This document shows, piece after piece, positions 46,600 through 57,700 of a DNA stretch of 64,000 bases. The stretch covers positions 8,721,357 through 8,785,356 of the forward strand of contig NW_020656077.1 of the NCBI RefSeq assembly GCF_003589595.1. Reading direction: 5' to 3'. The translations under genes were made by a program, and so were the position numbers. Positions within the stretch are counted from its first letter, which is position 1; each line of letters begins with the position of its first letter. Source of the DNA: Hyposmocoma kahamanoa. Taxonomy: Eukaryota > Arthropoda > Insecta > Lepidoptera > Cosmopterigidae. The notes below the pieces were generated by a model that was not told the DNA's origin, did not search any database, and saw only the letters and a program-made list of their open reading frames with translations.

Positions 46600-46910
46600 T
46601 AAAAGTGTGCCAGAGGCTTATAATGTGGCTAGCTGCAGAGCTTTGAACCCCGCCGTAAAGTTGCCTGCTTTTCGGTATTCTCAGAATATATCACGGAGAG
46701 AGTACGATGAAGTGGCATTATTTAATTCCGCCTTCCCCTTTCCATCATCGGGGGACTAGACATGGGCTGGGATTCCACCCCTATGTTGTGGATATACCCA
46801 GGATTCGCACAAAGCGTATCGCTTCCAGATTTATTTGGCGAGCGGCTAGGGCGTGGAATTCCTTGCCTGCTGTAACTTGGTCATTTTCAAGGCGAGCGTG
46901 AATGGGAATT
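46600..46910 (+). mobile_element. LINE reverse transcriptase C-terminal fragment
   Basis: The frame from 46707 reads Thr-Arg-His-Gly-Leu-Gly-Phe-His-Pro-Tyr-Val-Val-Asp-Ile-Pro, then Arg-Thr-Lys-Arg and Arg-Ala-Trp-Asn-Ser-Leu-Pro. This ending is typical of a different LINE clade from the other fragments here. A one-base frame change separates it from the upstream part. Confidence 0.65.
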
Positions 46911-46954
46911 ATTTTTAACTTATTATCTTATTAATTTAATTATTATTAACTTAC

Positions 46955-47300
46955 ATGCCAAAACTTAGTCTTATTAAACATGATAAATTAACAATTATTA
47001 AGACCCAATTACGGAGAACACCAAATCGTGCAACTGACAACAGTCCCTTTGAGATAATGTTTAGGAGACTAATTAGAACCAACGCATGTACGTTATTTAC
47101 GAAACCAACAAAGACCACATCTCCACCTCTGGCACGAAATTTGTCACCTCCGCTACGGACTCTCCAGGAGGGCCAGAGAGTTCAGACTCGGAACTACATA
47201 CACACTGGTCCCAAATGGGTGTTGCAATAGTAAGTAGGAAGGCCACCGCACACAGACCAGCTGCTAGCGACCAGAGTTCCTCGTCAAAATTAAGAGAGAG
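46955..47300 (+). mobile_element. Gypsy-type integrase C-terminal remnant
   Basis: Reads Arg-Arg-Thr-Pro-Asn-Arg-Ala-Thr-Asp-Asn-Ser-Pro-Phe-Glu-Ile-Met-Phe-Arg-Arg, the LTR-retrotransposon integrase motif (Arg-Xaa-Thr-Pro-His-Xaa-Thr-Thr-Gly-Xaa-Ser-Pro), followed by Glu-Gly-Gln-Arg-Val and Gly-Pro-Lys-Trp. A frameshift or stop at about 47228 breaks it, and no other pol part is near. Confidence 0.65.
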
Positions 47301-47945
47301 GACAATTATTCTGATATGCACAAATAATTGACAATGAGAGGTCAGGTAAAAGCGGTGACGTAAACAATTATATTTTATTGCATATTATATAAAAATAAAA
47401 CACAAAAACACCAAATAAAAACCACTAAAGATTCATGTATCGCTGCCATCATACGCTGTCAGGAGAATAACAAAAAATAGTATCTATGTAATAACTAGAG
47501 AATGGAAAATAAAGTACTTATTTGAGCGCAAAATTACGTTGCTTACACTTGAAAGTATTAACACGAGTCTCTGGAGGAGACGCGGGAGAAACTACACACA
47601 AGGATATTGTCTAATGGATATTGCTAATTCGTTACGAGATAGGATGTTCGGTACAAGATAGAATGTACTCTAATCCGACCACATAAAATTCTGAAAACAG
47701 ACTAAAATGAATATAAAATAAAATGTCTAACTTTGTATATAATTTTCGTATGAAGATATTTCGCAGTAAGTACTACAGAGAACGTGCCAAACTTTGGTTT
47801 TCAACTGAAGCCCTGTTAGTTACTAAATTGATATTTATCCCAAAATTTACTAATTGCCCTGCGGTTTAACGACACGCCGCGCCGCCCGCGGTCGCCAGCG
47901 GGCGCTTGTCGACGTCGCCTTTCGCCTATTCTTATTTTATTCATA
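47301..47945. other. Intergenic, nothing assigned
   Basis: AT-rich, no frame. A short GC-rich inverted motif near 47875-47920 (CCGCCCGCGGTCGCCAGCGG) is unexplained. Confidence 0.35.
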
Positions 47946-48105
47946 TCATATCGAGTTCTTAGGTTTTCGCGATTGTTACACATAGGAAATGAAACTATTT
48001 TTCCGGATTTAAATCGCGTATATTTGTTTTTTAAAACAAACCGACGTTTCGGGGCCCTTTACAGGTCCCATGGTCACGGTTGACTGAGGTGGTACAGTCT
48101 TCAAC
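47946..48105. repeat. Dispersed repeat, second copy of 37905-38060
   Basis: GAAACTATTTTTCCGGATTT, then AACCGACGTTTCGGGGCC and CCCATGGTCACGGTTGACT. In 37905-38060 the GTCAACCGTGACCATGGGAC part is present in reverse, so the two copies differ by an inversion of one end. Confidence 0.5.
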
Positions 48106-48883
48106 CAGTTATGTCTAATACTAAATGCAAACCACCCTATTTTTTCACTATAGTTACAATAGTTATTAATTAAACACCTTATTTTTAATTTTACAAAGAA
48201 AACATTACAATTTACGCTACATTATTCATATCATTTTATAGCGCGCGGATTGTGTGACGCGACAGGGGGCCACACCTCACCTCCTAAAGTGTAGGTTCGC
48301 GTTAAATGTCACAATTTGACAAATATATTGATTTAAGCATACATTGTTTTACATTTTTTCTGCTTTATCTAGAAGTTTATCGAGAACATCGCTTTGTAAT
48401 TTACTAAGCAGCATTGGTGTTTATGCGTGTGTTTGGTTTGCCGTGTACTTTAGTTTAGTTTTGTTATTTATTTTATATAATACTTAGTTTATAATAAGTA
48501 AACCATATCAAGGCCTATGTCCAGCAGTGGACTTCTTTCGGTTAAAAAATTAATAACGACGATGTAACCTTTCATTAAAATTCTATAAAATTAATCCGTA
48601 AAATCACAAACATTAATTTAATTCAGGTGAAATGTCGCTAGATGGCGTTGAACGTTTTTAAAACGCGCTATCAAGTTGTTACCAAGATTTATATAAGGCT
48701 TTGCCGTGGAATTCGTAAGTGTGGTAAGATTGTCAAGATATCAAGTGAGTGGTTAAATACAGTTGTGAAATTCAGTTGTGAGTTTAAGATACATGATCTC
48801 CAAGAACGCCTTCCATAATTGTTATTGTAAGCAAGAAGAACATACCTTGTTAGGTAATTTAGATTTTTTTTATACTATCAAGT

Positions 48884-49140
48884 GACGAACAAATCGTGCG
48901 CCTGATGGTAAGCGACACACCTGTCCGTAACAGTTGCAGTGCCACTCAGAGTTTTAAATCGCAAAGATCTGAGACGTACTGCCACTGCGCCCGTCACTCT
49001 GAGACATAAGTTGACAAGGTCCATATGCCTGTAATTTCACCAGCACCCTTACCTTCAAAACCGAAACACAGTAATGCCAATATTACTGCTTGGCGGCAGA
49101 AATAGATAAGGTGGCTGTACTTTCCTGGACGAACTCTCAC
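48884..49140 (+). mobile_element. SINE, best-preserved copy of its family
   Basis: Begins CAAGTGACGAACAAATCGTG, then GGTAAGCGACACACCTGTCC, TGAGACATAAGTTGACAAGG, ATTTCACCAGCACCC and TACTGCTTGGCGGCAGAAAT. Used here as the reference for the copies at 4785, 9285, 26580, 27985, 29975, 42290, 54215 and about 63553. Confidence 0.7.
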
Positions 49141-49562
49141 TCTTCTACAGCTACTGATTACGCAGTTTACCTATTCTTGTCGTTTGTTTTAATATGGCCA
49201 TGTTCGAAAACGCTAATAAATTCGACTCTGGCTTCCCTGCTTTTTCATAACCTAACCTACTAATAGAGGGGGCACATTACAGGTATAGTGCCACTTTGCG
49301 GAAGCAGGTAGCGTACCTAATGCACAGAAAGCGGGGCAGCGCCAATGGCCTTCTTCGTACAGTGGTCGATAGGAACGATGGGCCAATATTATATCAATGG
49401 ATACGGGTAAATACCTACCTCGTAAAGATTATGTCATAACAACATAAAGATTATGACAATATATATTATATAAACGGCGAACGATTAACGCCTATCAATG
49501 TTCTCCAAAAAATGTCGGCTATTTTGCAGCGGTATAAGGTTAAAAAACCTATTACGATAAAC

Positions 49563-49780
49563 CATTGACTTACAATTATATGGACGTCGGGTCCGCGCTA
49601 AAAAGTGTCCGCACTTGTAAGGCGCTAAAATCGTATACAGAGCGCGACAGTCTTCATTTGTTCTACTGACAGCGCGATACTGCGATGACATTACAATTTA
49701 AATTTCGAATAGGTTGACTTGGGACATTTTTTTCGTGGATTTTGTATTAGACCCGTCGTCCATTTATTTGTAAGTCAATG
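49563..49780 (+). mobile_element. hAT-like MITE-1, copy G (short form)
   Basis: 218 bp; perfect 8-bp duplication CGATAAAC (49555-49562, 49781-49788). A ~10-bp deletion compared with copies E and F removes part of the ACTCCGCTTTAG stretch. Confidence 0.9.
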
Positions 49781-50176
49781 CGATAAACAGAAAAAAAAAC
49801 AAATGAGACTTGAATATGATATGAAACGCCACCATGGACAAGATGAGAGGTGCGACTAAGATTTTTGCACGCCAAATATCGAACCGAGCTCAAGTATGCG
49901 GCACTCCGCCTACTGTTGACACGCACCATACCTAGTAAGCTCTACTGTATTTATTGGTTTGCACGTAAATCTTACACTTAGACATATGTATCGTTTACAA
50001 AATTATTTTATGTACTTTAAAAAATTTGCTAGAACAAAAATTATAGCCATACGTCACTCTTATGAAGATGGAACTAGTGTCAATATTTACTATTGCGCTA
50101 TTTGCATCAATACACTTGACTCAGGATTATTATTGTCTAATTATTGTGTTTAACAAAAGCAAGGGTTATTTATAAT

Positions 50177-50216
50177 CATAAAAGGAAGTAATAGCGCGAT
50201 CGGTGTGCACGCAAGC
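50177..50216 (+). promoter_or_regulatory. Putative FT6 core promoter
   Basis: CATAAAA at 50177 (with TATAAT just before at 50171) and CGGTGTGCACGCAAGC at 50201, matching FT4 in motif and spacing. 65 bp before the FT6 start. Confidence 0.4.
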
Positions 50217-50265
50217 AGAGACTACATGTTCCCTTTAAACAGCAGCACCAAGTCAAAAAGATATA

Positions 50266-51137
50266 ATGGTCGATATAAAACATGGACACTGGTGCGGTTT
50301 GAAAAATGTTATAGTTTTGCTCGTGGTGGCCAATACTTTTCACGTACTCGGTTATACTGAGAAGGAGGAGGGTCTCATTTATATACTGTTGTGGACGTCA
50401 AAATATGACACGCCATTTAGCTCTTTAACAGAAGGGATGAGTGGTTTCACCAGAAGGAACTGCACCTTCTACAATTGTTTCGTAACCGACAAGCCTTCGT
50501 ACTTTCGCGATATACTAGATTTCGACGTCATAATGTTCAACATACTAGGTATGTACAAAGATATGGAGATACCAAAAAAGCGATCCGAAAAACAGAAGTA
50601 CGTTTTGGCAGCCGTTGAACCTGCGGTGCACAAAGTTCCAGTAAATTTCAACAAATTTTTTAATTTAACATGGACGTACAGACTTGATTCTGATGTTACC
50701 TTCCCGTATATGGTTGTAAAAAACGAACGTGATGAAATTATAGGCCCCAAAATAAATATGCATTGGATAGATATCAAGGATATGAATGAAACTAGTTTAT
50801 ATGTCAGAAATAAATTGAGGAAGAAGCGTATTGCTGCTGCATGGTTTGCATCAAACTGTGAGGCTGGTAACGGACGTCTAGACTTTGCCACAGAGTTACG
50901 GCAAGAACTCGCCAAATACAATCAAGATGTGGACATCTACGGTTCATGCGGAGATTTGTGGTGTCCAGTCTACGACATACACGACAGGGACGAATGTAAC
51001 GCCCTTATAGAATCAAATTATTATTTTTATTTGGCGTTCGAGAATTCTTTCGCAGAAGACTACGTCACCGAGAAGGTTTTGACTGGTTTAGAGCACTTCT
51101 CCGTGCCTGTGGTTTATGGGAGCGCAAACTACACCAG
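50266..51137 (+). CDS. FT6 exon 1: GT10 fucosyltransferase-like
   Basis: Joined to 51876-52248; 414 residues. The N terminus is His-rich (Lys-His-Gly-His-Trp-Cys) before a Val/Leu-rich segment (14-28). The region after the first strand (Asp-Thr-Pro-Phe-Ser-Ser-Leu) is shared only with FT7, which marks these two as sisters. Glu118 lies in Val-Glu-Pro-Ala-Val, one residue shorter than the Ala-Gly-(Ile/Leu) of the others. Donor-site Tyr-Arg-Leu-Asp-Ser-Asp has Arg for Lys, also as in FT7. The signature has Ala before EDYV (FENSFAEDYVTEK). Donor CAG/GTAAAT. Confidence 0.93.
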
Positions 51138-51569
51138 GTAAATGTCTCATTTGTTACTATACAGGGTGTAATTGTTAAGGGTGCCCATGCGCTAATTCGG
51201 TAAATATACGAAATATCAAAAACCTTTACACTGATATCCAAAGTACGTTACCTAGTGCGCAAAACGACATTTTTTTTTAAATTTAATTGCTAACTAAATT
51301 GGAGTTTTATATGTCTACTATTATATCATTTTCGAGTTTTTAAAGTGAATAGGCACTTGAAAACCCATAACATCATCAGCACGTCTGTTTTAAATGAAAC
51401 AACGAAACAATATACATAAAAAACATTAGAAAAAAGGTATAAATTATTGTTCAAGCTTTAAGTAAACAGATCTATGCATTCGACATACGCAGCCAATATT
51501 TATTAGCACTTTAAGAAGTACTGCTTTGAGAAAGTCAATTGTTCGGAAAACAGAATTATACCACGTATT

Positions 51570-51855
51570 CATTGACTTACAATTATATGGACGTCGGGTC
51601 CGCGCTAAAAAGTGTCCGAGCTTATAGGGCGTTAAAATCGTATACAGAGCGTCATTCACGCTTTAGTCTTCGTTTGTTCGACTGACAGCGAAGCAAGCAA
51701 AATTAGACAGTACTGCGATGACATTACAATTTAAATTCAACGTTTTAGCTTTTTCATATTCCTTTACATGTCACTACGTTTAAATAGGTTGACTTGGGAC
51801 ATTTTTTTCGTGGTTTTTGTATTAGACCCGTCGTCCATTTATTTGTAAGTCAATG
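51570..51855 (+). mobile_element. hAT-like MITE-1, copy H (long form) at the FT6 acceptor
   Basis: 286 bp; perfect 8-bp duplication CACGTATT (51562-51569, 51856-51863). Its right end lies only 20 bp from the start of FT6 exon 2, so the branch point is either in the 12 bp beyond the duplication or inside the element. Confidence 0.95.
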
Positions 51856-51875
51856 CACGTATTGCATATTTTTAG

Positions 51876-52248
51876 GTTCATGCCTGATGGAATATATATA
51901 AATGCACGCAACTTAGGACCAGCTAGACTAGCCACCGAGATGATGGATATCATACACGACAAGAAAAGGTACTATGACTTCTTTAAGTGGCACGGCTATT
52001 ACAGTTTTCATTTCACTGGTGAGAATGATTTCTACAATGAAGTTTGCGCACTCTGTGAGCTGTTCAATGACAAGGCGAAGATGGAAATAACAACTGTATA
52101 TAACACAGATTTGTGGTGGAATGAGTGGTACAACGGAACTCCATCAGGCGATGGCAGGTTGTATCTTTTATTAGACGACGATAAGCCCAAAGATTCAGGA
52201 CTAACTGGATTAGTGTCGAACATATATAATTACGTTTTTGAATCTTGA
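51876..52248 (+). CDS. FT6 exon 2: C-terminal part of GT10 enzyme
   Basis: Acceptor TTGCATATTTTTAG/GTTCATG; Arg291 split AG/G. The CxxC reads Cys-Ala-Leu-Cys (348-351), Ala for Gly, as in FT7. One codon shorter than FT1-FT5 in the Ser-Gly-Asp-Gly-Arg segment. Ends Ser-Asn-Ile-Tyr-Asn-Tyr-Val-Phe-Glu-Ser. TGA at 52246. Confidence 0.93.
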
Positions 52249-52466
52249 AACAATTGAGGATAGACTTTTTGGCATTTGTTGAATATTATATTGGGATGTC
52301 GATGAGTGTAAATGTAAATGGTGTGCTCTGGGTCAGAAGTGAACGCCTTGTACTAGAACATCCAATTTCAGTTCAAGAGAATGTAACAGAGTTATCTCAG
52401 AAACCAAGTATGCGAAAATGTACAACAACAAAAAAAAATATTCCAATTGAAAAATAGACTCCAAAT

Positions 52467-52853
52467 CTTAGAATAATAACGCATAGAATGATAGTTTCAT
52501 ATCAAACGAACTGTCACAAGTGAGGCAAAAATCAAAGTCATGTAGGCTAGTTTTAGTAGTAGGTTAATTTTCGGTTTTAGTGAATATTTATATAAAAATA
52601 CAAGTTGAAACGCGTTACTTCCTTGTGGAATATGATGTTAGTATCTATTTTTAGTTAGTTTATGGTTGTCTGACGTATTTTTACACTCAAATGCCGCACA
52701 TTTCGTCATTTTTAGCTAAAATTCTGGAGCTGTTCGCGGTGCAGTTGACCTTGAGCACTGACGGCCCGCCCGCTCGTGTAGGCCCATTGGGCGCGCTTCA
52801 ATTTGCCTCACTTAGCGTGTGCGGACTAGGTTTCTATGCGTTATTATTCTAAG
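52467..52853. mobile_element. hAT-like MITE-2, copy 1
   Basis: 387 bp; ends CTTAGAATAATAACGCATAGAA and exact reverse complement; perfect 8-bp duplication CTCCAAAT (52459-52466, 52854-52861). It starts 218 bp after the FT6 stop and may lie in or near its 3' UTR. Confidence 0.9.
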
Positions 52854-52889
52854 CTCCAAATTATTAAACGCAATACGTAGTGTTAGGTT

Positions 52890-53330
52890 GCAATCATGAT
52901 CATGTCGTATTTTTCATACTACATTGTATATTGTAGTATGAAAATACGATGAACAAATATAGTTATGAAATGTATCACTTTTGCAAACTGTTACATAGAA
53001 TTTATTATATCTTTTCACCATGAATTCAAGTATTTGTTGAGAAATTTGAATTATAGATGACATGTTACTTTTATATCGGTGTTGCCCATTAATATTTCTT
53101 AATGCCATAGACTGTGTCATAATGCTGGTAATCTGCCATCTGTTGTCACCTTTTGGTGTTATTGTTGGTCATAACCAATACCTCCAAAACAGCTATTCCT
53201 CGATGATGTTTGGCGGTTTTGACAGGAAGACATTTGTATAAATGAGAGCGGAAGCTTTTGTATCGGATCTATCCCTTTGTATTCTGACTGGAGAAATAAA
53301 CCATCACAAGCAAATTACGTTTTATTTAAT
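52890..53330 (+). repeat. Repeat, possible solo LTR, short copy
   Basis: Opposite-strand relative of 42813-44253. TATAAATGAGAGCGGAAGC at about 53237 and AATAAACCATCACAAGC at about 53297 would suit an LTR promoter and poly(A) signal. Contains an internal palindrome (CATACTACATTGTATATTGTAG) near 52915. Confidence 0.35.
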
Positions 53331-53817
53331 AGTATCTAATTGTTTCATCATAATCATGTATGTGTACATATATGTGTATGTAATATGTATTATAACTATA
53401 TCATCTAGTTTATTTATTATCATACATTGTTGCATATATGCGCATATGTATGTACATAATATATTAAGTAATAACACATAACATTATACATTACACATTA
53501 CACATTACACATTAACGTTTTCTGCGTATTCTCCTAATAATATTGTATGGTTATAATACTGTGGATGTAATTAGAGGATAACTATATTGGCTTTGTTCTA
53601 TTTTATATCATTTTATTGCAATCTAGTAATAGTAAGTTGTGGTCGTCCAAAATAAAATGAATAAATAAATAGAAAAAGAACCTTTTGTGTCATAATGCAT
53701 TTTGAACTTTATAAATAGCTATAACAAAGACTAATTTTATTTCATAGGTTAACAAATTACATGTGGAATAGTAAAATTTATAACCTAAACTACAACACTA
53801 AAATACAAAAACTTTAT

Positions 53818-53836
53818 TTTATATATATATATATAT
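53818..53836. repeat. (AT)n microsatellite
   Basis: A run of TA dinucleotides that has replaced the left end of the adjacent MITE-2 copy. Confidence 0.8.
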
Positions 53837-54200
53837 ACATAGAATGATAGTTTCATATCAAACGAACTGTCACAAGTGAGGCAAAAATCAAATTCATGTA
53901 GGCTAGTTTTAGTAGTAGGTTAATTTTCGGTTTTAGTGAATATTTATATAAAAATACAAGTTGAAACGCGTTACTTCCTTGTGGAATGTGATGTTAGTAT
54001 CTATTTTATGTTTGTCTGACGTGTTTTTACACTCATTTACCGCACATTTCGTCAGTTTTAGCTAAAATTCTTGAGCTGTTCGCGGTGCAAGTTGACCTTG
54101 AGCACTGACGGCCCGCCCGCTCGTGTAGGCCCTTTGGGAGCACTTCAATTTGCCTCACTTAGCGTGTGCGGGCTAGGTTTGTATGCGTTATTATTCTAAG
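53835..54200. mobile_element. hAT-like MITE-2, copy 2 (left end lost)
   Basis: Matches 52480-52853 from CATAGAATGATAGTTTCATA to TATGCGTTATTATTCTAAG, but the outer ~13 bp of the left end are missing at the (AT)n tract. The right flank is TATATATA, consistent with insertion into that tract. Confidence 0.85.
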
Positions 54201-54214
54201 TATATATAATATCA

Positions 54215-54485
54215 AGTGAAGAAGTCGTGCGCCTGATGGTAAGTTACACGCCTGTCAATAACACTTGCAGTGCCACTCAGAGCTTTAAATCGCAAAGATC
54301 TGAGGGGCACTGCCACTGCGCCCGTCACCCTGAGACATAAGTTGACATGTTCCATGTGCCTGTAATTTCACCAGCACTCTTACCCTTCAAAACCGGAACA
54401 CAGTAATGCTGATATTATTGCTTGACGGCGGAAATAGGTAAGGTGATGGCAGTAGTACCCTGGACCCTGGACGAACTCTTTGTCC
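54215..54485 (+). mobile_element. SINE copy
   Basis: Same family as 48884-49140; CGTGCGCCTGATGGTAAGTT, TGAGACATAAGTTGACATGT, ATTTCACCAGCACTC. Contains a short local duplication CCTGGACCCTGGAC. Confidence 0.65.
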
Positions 54486-55385
54486 ACTGCGACTGAAACT
54501 GGGATTTACAAGAGATTTCGTCAAATATTCTTGTGAAAAATACGACTCTGTATCGTGACTGCCTCAAAAGTTCCTATTACGTTGGCAGCGTTACCTTCCT
54601 AAACGGCAATGGACACCTGCTGAAGCAACCACGCTATAATTCTATTTTTCATCGCACTTGCTCGCAGAAAGTGTCATAACATGCAGGCAAAGTCGACCGT
54701 AATGTCCTAAATTACGGCTTTTTCATTACATTACCGAATCATGGCCAGTAATGGATTTTATGTTTTAATATAATTGAACTGTATTTCTCAAAATAGTTTT
54801 TATGCTCTTAATTATGCTCCTAATTCTGCAATATTTTTATAATAATAAAAATATTTTTTTTTATATCTAATAAAAGGCTGCTTGCGTTTATGCCTTTTAC
54901 AACATTTTTGTATTCGAATTATACTATCAATGGAAGTAAAAAAGTTGCAAAATCCTCAATTATTGCGTTGTACGTGGATATCGTTGGTTGTGGGGCGATA
55001 TTTATTTTTCCTAAACTTGTCTTTCTATTTATTATCTCGCAAATGTGATGAAAAACATTGTATATAACACAGGCGGTATGGAAATTACGAACTCGACTCC
55101 GAAAGCTTCTAATAGATAGATAGATACACAGACACATAATACAGACATTAACTTAGACTTAACACAGTAATATATTCTACTAGTATCTCTCTTGGAAGCC
55201 ATGGCAAAAGGCGTTGACTCAGCATAAATGACGCAGCTGCTCGCGACGCTGTTATTCTGTCAGGACCCTATAGGGACAGGGACGCCACTCGTAGAAACCC
55301 AAAACAAAACCAATTTAATTCAATTCAAATTTTAACCAATTCAATCCAATGCAATTTTACTCAATTCAATCCAATTTATTTATTT
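54486..55385. other. Intergenic, no supported gene
   Basis: AT-rich, with a CAATTCAAT-type low-complexity stretch at 55310-55375 that leads into the next LINE. Confidence 0.35.
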
Positions 55386-55389
55386 ATTA

Positions 55390-56135
55390 TTTTTTTCTCA
55401 AACACCTTAGCACAAAAAGCACAAAAGAAATGTATAAGAGCTATATTTAGCATTTCTCGCTTGGACAGCTGTTTGCCCTATTTTAAAAAGTATAATATAC
55501 TAACGGTGCCATCATTGTATATTCTAGAATCAGTATTATTTGTCAAAACAAACCCTAATCTGTTCAACAAACTTGTGGAAGTAAGACGTAGGAATAGAAG
55601 AGATAATGATGCAGTATCTATGATGCCACATAAAACTGCATTTATGTCAAAAAGTGTGCTCTGTATGCTGCCAAGATTATATAATAGAGTCCCAAAATCT
55701 ATCCGTGAATTACATGTAAATTTGTTTAAGAAAAAATGTAAGCAGTATTTAATTGATAATTGTTTTTATATCTAGTAAGATTACATAATATTACAGATGT
55801 ATTTGACTAATTTATGTTATTATTGATTTTCATTCATTTTTGACATGCGCATATTTTATGGAGGCTTACAAATGTAATTTATGTAAGTTTGACATTAACA
55901 TGATTTTTCGCTTTATTTTTGACATTGTTAATTTTTATTATAATTTTTCTTTACATATTTACTAGTTTTTGACAGTTTTTAATTATAATATTTTGTACAT
56001 TATGCGACCACCACTAATTATATTTGTATGTTTCGACGAAACTGGTTATAGTAGCACTGTTAATGTATTGAACTGATCTGATGAACGTATTGTACCTACT
56101 TCCACAAATAAATCGATCTTTATCTTTATCTTTAG
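55390..56135 (+). mobile_element. CR1/jockey-like LINE, C-terminal end and 3' UTR
   Basis: The frame from about 55396 to the TAG at 55773 reads Ala-Gln-Lys-Lys-Cys-Ile-Arg-Ala-Ile-Phe, then Leu-Pro-Tyr-Phe-Lys-Lys-Tyr-Asn-Ile-Leu-Thr-Val-Pro-Ser, then Arg-Leu-Tyr-Asn-Arg-Val-Pro, the usual ending of reverse transcriptase ORF2. The 3' UTR ends in (ATCTTT)n at about 56115-56135. A different family from 20131-20770. Intact ending but 5'-truncated. Confidence 0.8.
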
Positions 56136-56261
56136 CCACTCATATTTCCAATTTTCGCATATTTAAAAGATACACTTGCAGCTTCTGCTTGAAAGTTCTT
56201 TTTGTGACGTTGTTACGGATAGGAGGAGAAATATTGTTCCAACAACGAGTGGCTATTATCA

Positions 56262-56569
56262 CGTCCGTGACATTGCAGATAAACCGCAAGAAAGCCGCCT
56301 ACGTTGGTACGGCCACATCTTACGGAAACCGGCATGCTACGTGGGAAACAAATGTCTGGCTATGCCACCTCCGCCGGGCCCCGGTAGAAGGGGCAGACCC
56401 AAGAAGTGCTGGCTTGACGTCGCCAAGGGTGATATGCGTGCCAATGGTCTCACCACTAAGGATGCCGAAGACCGTGCAAAGTGGAGGAGAAAAAGCAGGA
56501 AAGCGGACCCCGGGCTCCGCAGCAACACTGCTGAGGACGCAACCGGGACAACGCTCAGATGAGAGAGAG
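56262..56569 (+). mobile_element. RTE-like LINE 3' fragment with 18-bp target duplication
   Basis: Encodes Ser-Arg-Leu-Arg-Trp-Tyr-Gly-His-Ile-Leu-Arg, Gly-Arg-Arg-Gly-Arg-Pro-Lys-Lys-Cys-Trp-Leu-Asp-Val, and Leu-Thr-Thr-Lys-Asp-Ala-Glu-Asp-Arg-Ala-Lys-Trp-Arg, the C terminus of RTE-type proteins. Flanked on both sides by AACGAGTGGCTATTATCA (56244-56261, 56570-56587). Tail GAGAGAGAGA. A complete, self-contained record of one 5'-truncated insertion. Confidence 0.85.
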
Positions 56570-56904
56570 AACGAGTGGCTATTATCAGAAACTCCCTCTA
56601 AATGCAGTGGTACTACGCCGGAGGTTATAATAAGAAACACCATTGACGACCTTGCTCCAAAGCAAGTAAAGCTGTTTTAAAGTAAAGTCTCGTTCGTAAT
56701 CCCTTATTTACCCCCTTAATAATAAATAGTTATTTATATCTACTGCCTGTTACAGTGTAAAAGAACTGCGTCAGTAAATCATTTAGTAAAATTAAAACAG
56801 TATTAAATTTATTGATGTTGTGCTACCATGAAACTATATATTTGCCTACGTCATTATACCATGATATTGATAACGCCCACACTCAATATAGATAAAAGAA
56901 AAGG

Positions 56905-57060
56905 TCATAATTATTATACAAAGATCGAACACACAGAAAAATTTCTTCGACCTGATGGAACTTAGCGTAGCATTGCTCAGAACAACTGAGCTACAGTTCG
57001 AGTAGTCGAAATTTCCTCCGTGATTTTGTTAAAGATCTTTGTACTGGATTTTTCGGCATT
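56905..57060 (-). mobile_element. tRNA-derived SINE fragment
   Basis: TTATTATACAAAGATCGAAC, then AACAACTGAGCTACAGTTCG (A-box complement). Family of 2935-3260; closest in layout to 6250-6395. Confidence 0.5.
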
Positions 57061-57229
57061 CTGAACCGCTAGTGACATCTAGTGAGAAATTTTGGAACCT
57101 TCTTCGCCATAGCCGGTACCTTTACAGGTGCCACGAGCCAAAGAAAATCATAACAAAAGTGGTGGAGTTATATTACAAAAAAATCTCGATAATATAAAAG
57201 AAAAAGTACTAAAAACAACGCTCCAGATC

Positions 57230-57700
57230 CCTATCCCCTCGTTCTCCGTCTGACATCTGTCCGAAACAATTATACTGTCAAATAAGCAATGCTCGATCGA
57301 ATTAAAAGATGCATGATGCGAACGAAGCATCATTCTTGACATTGTCATTTAAATTGTTCGTGTATTACTTCATCGTCATCATCAAGCAGCTACACCATCC
57401 GTCTTTGAATTTATGCCTCCTCCACATCTCTCCATTTATGTCGCTCCCGTGCCACATGCATCCAGTTGCGGCCCGAGAAAATTCTAATGTCACCCATCCA
57501 ACGAAGTGGCGGACGTCGTGGCGCGCGTGTTGGCCCATGGTCGTCACTCCATGATCCTCCTTGTCCACCGATTTGGATCCATCCTAGCTATGTGTCCTGC
57601 CCATTACCATTTTATCGTCTCAATTTTGCGTACAACGCCCCAGTCTTTAGTTAGTCCCTGAGTATTACTTATTTGACAGCAATTGTTTCAGGCAGAGAAC
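57230..57700. mobile_element. MITE-3 copy split by a LINE fragment
   Basis: Left part 57230-57370 (CTGACATCTGTCCGAAACAA, AAGATGCATGATGCGAACGA), right part from 57662 (TATTACTTATTTGACAGCAA). The insert 57371-57661 is flanked by GTATTACTT on both sides and has, on the minus strand, LINE-like C-terminal sequence without a firm family. Confidence 0.6.
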
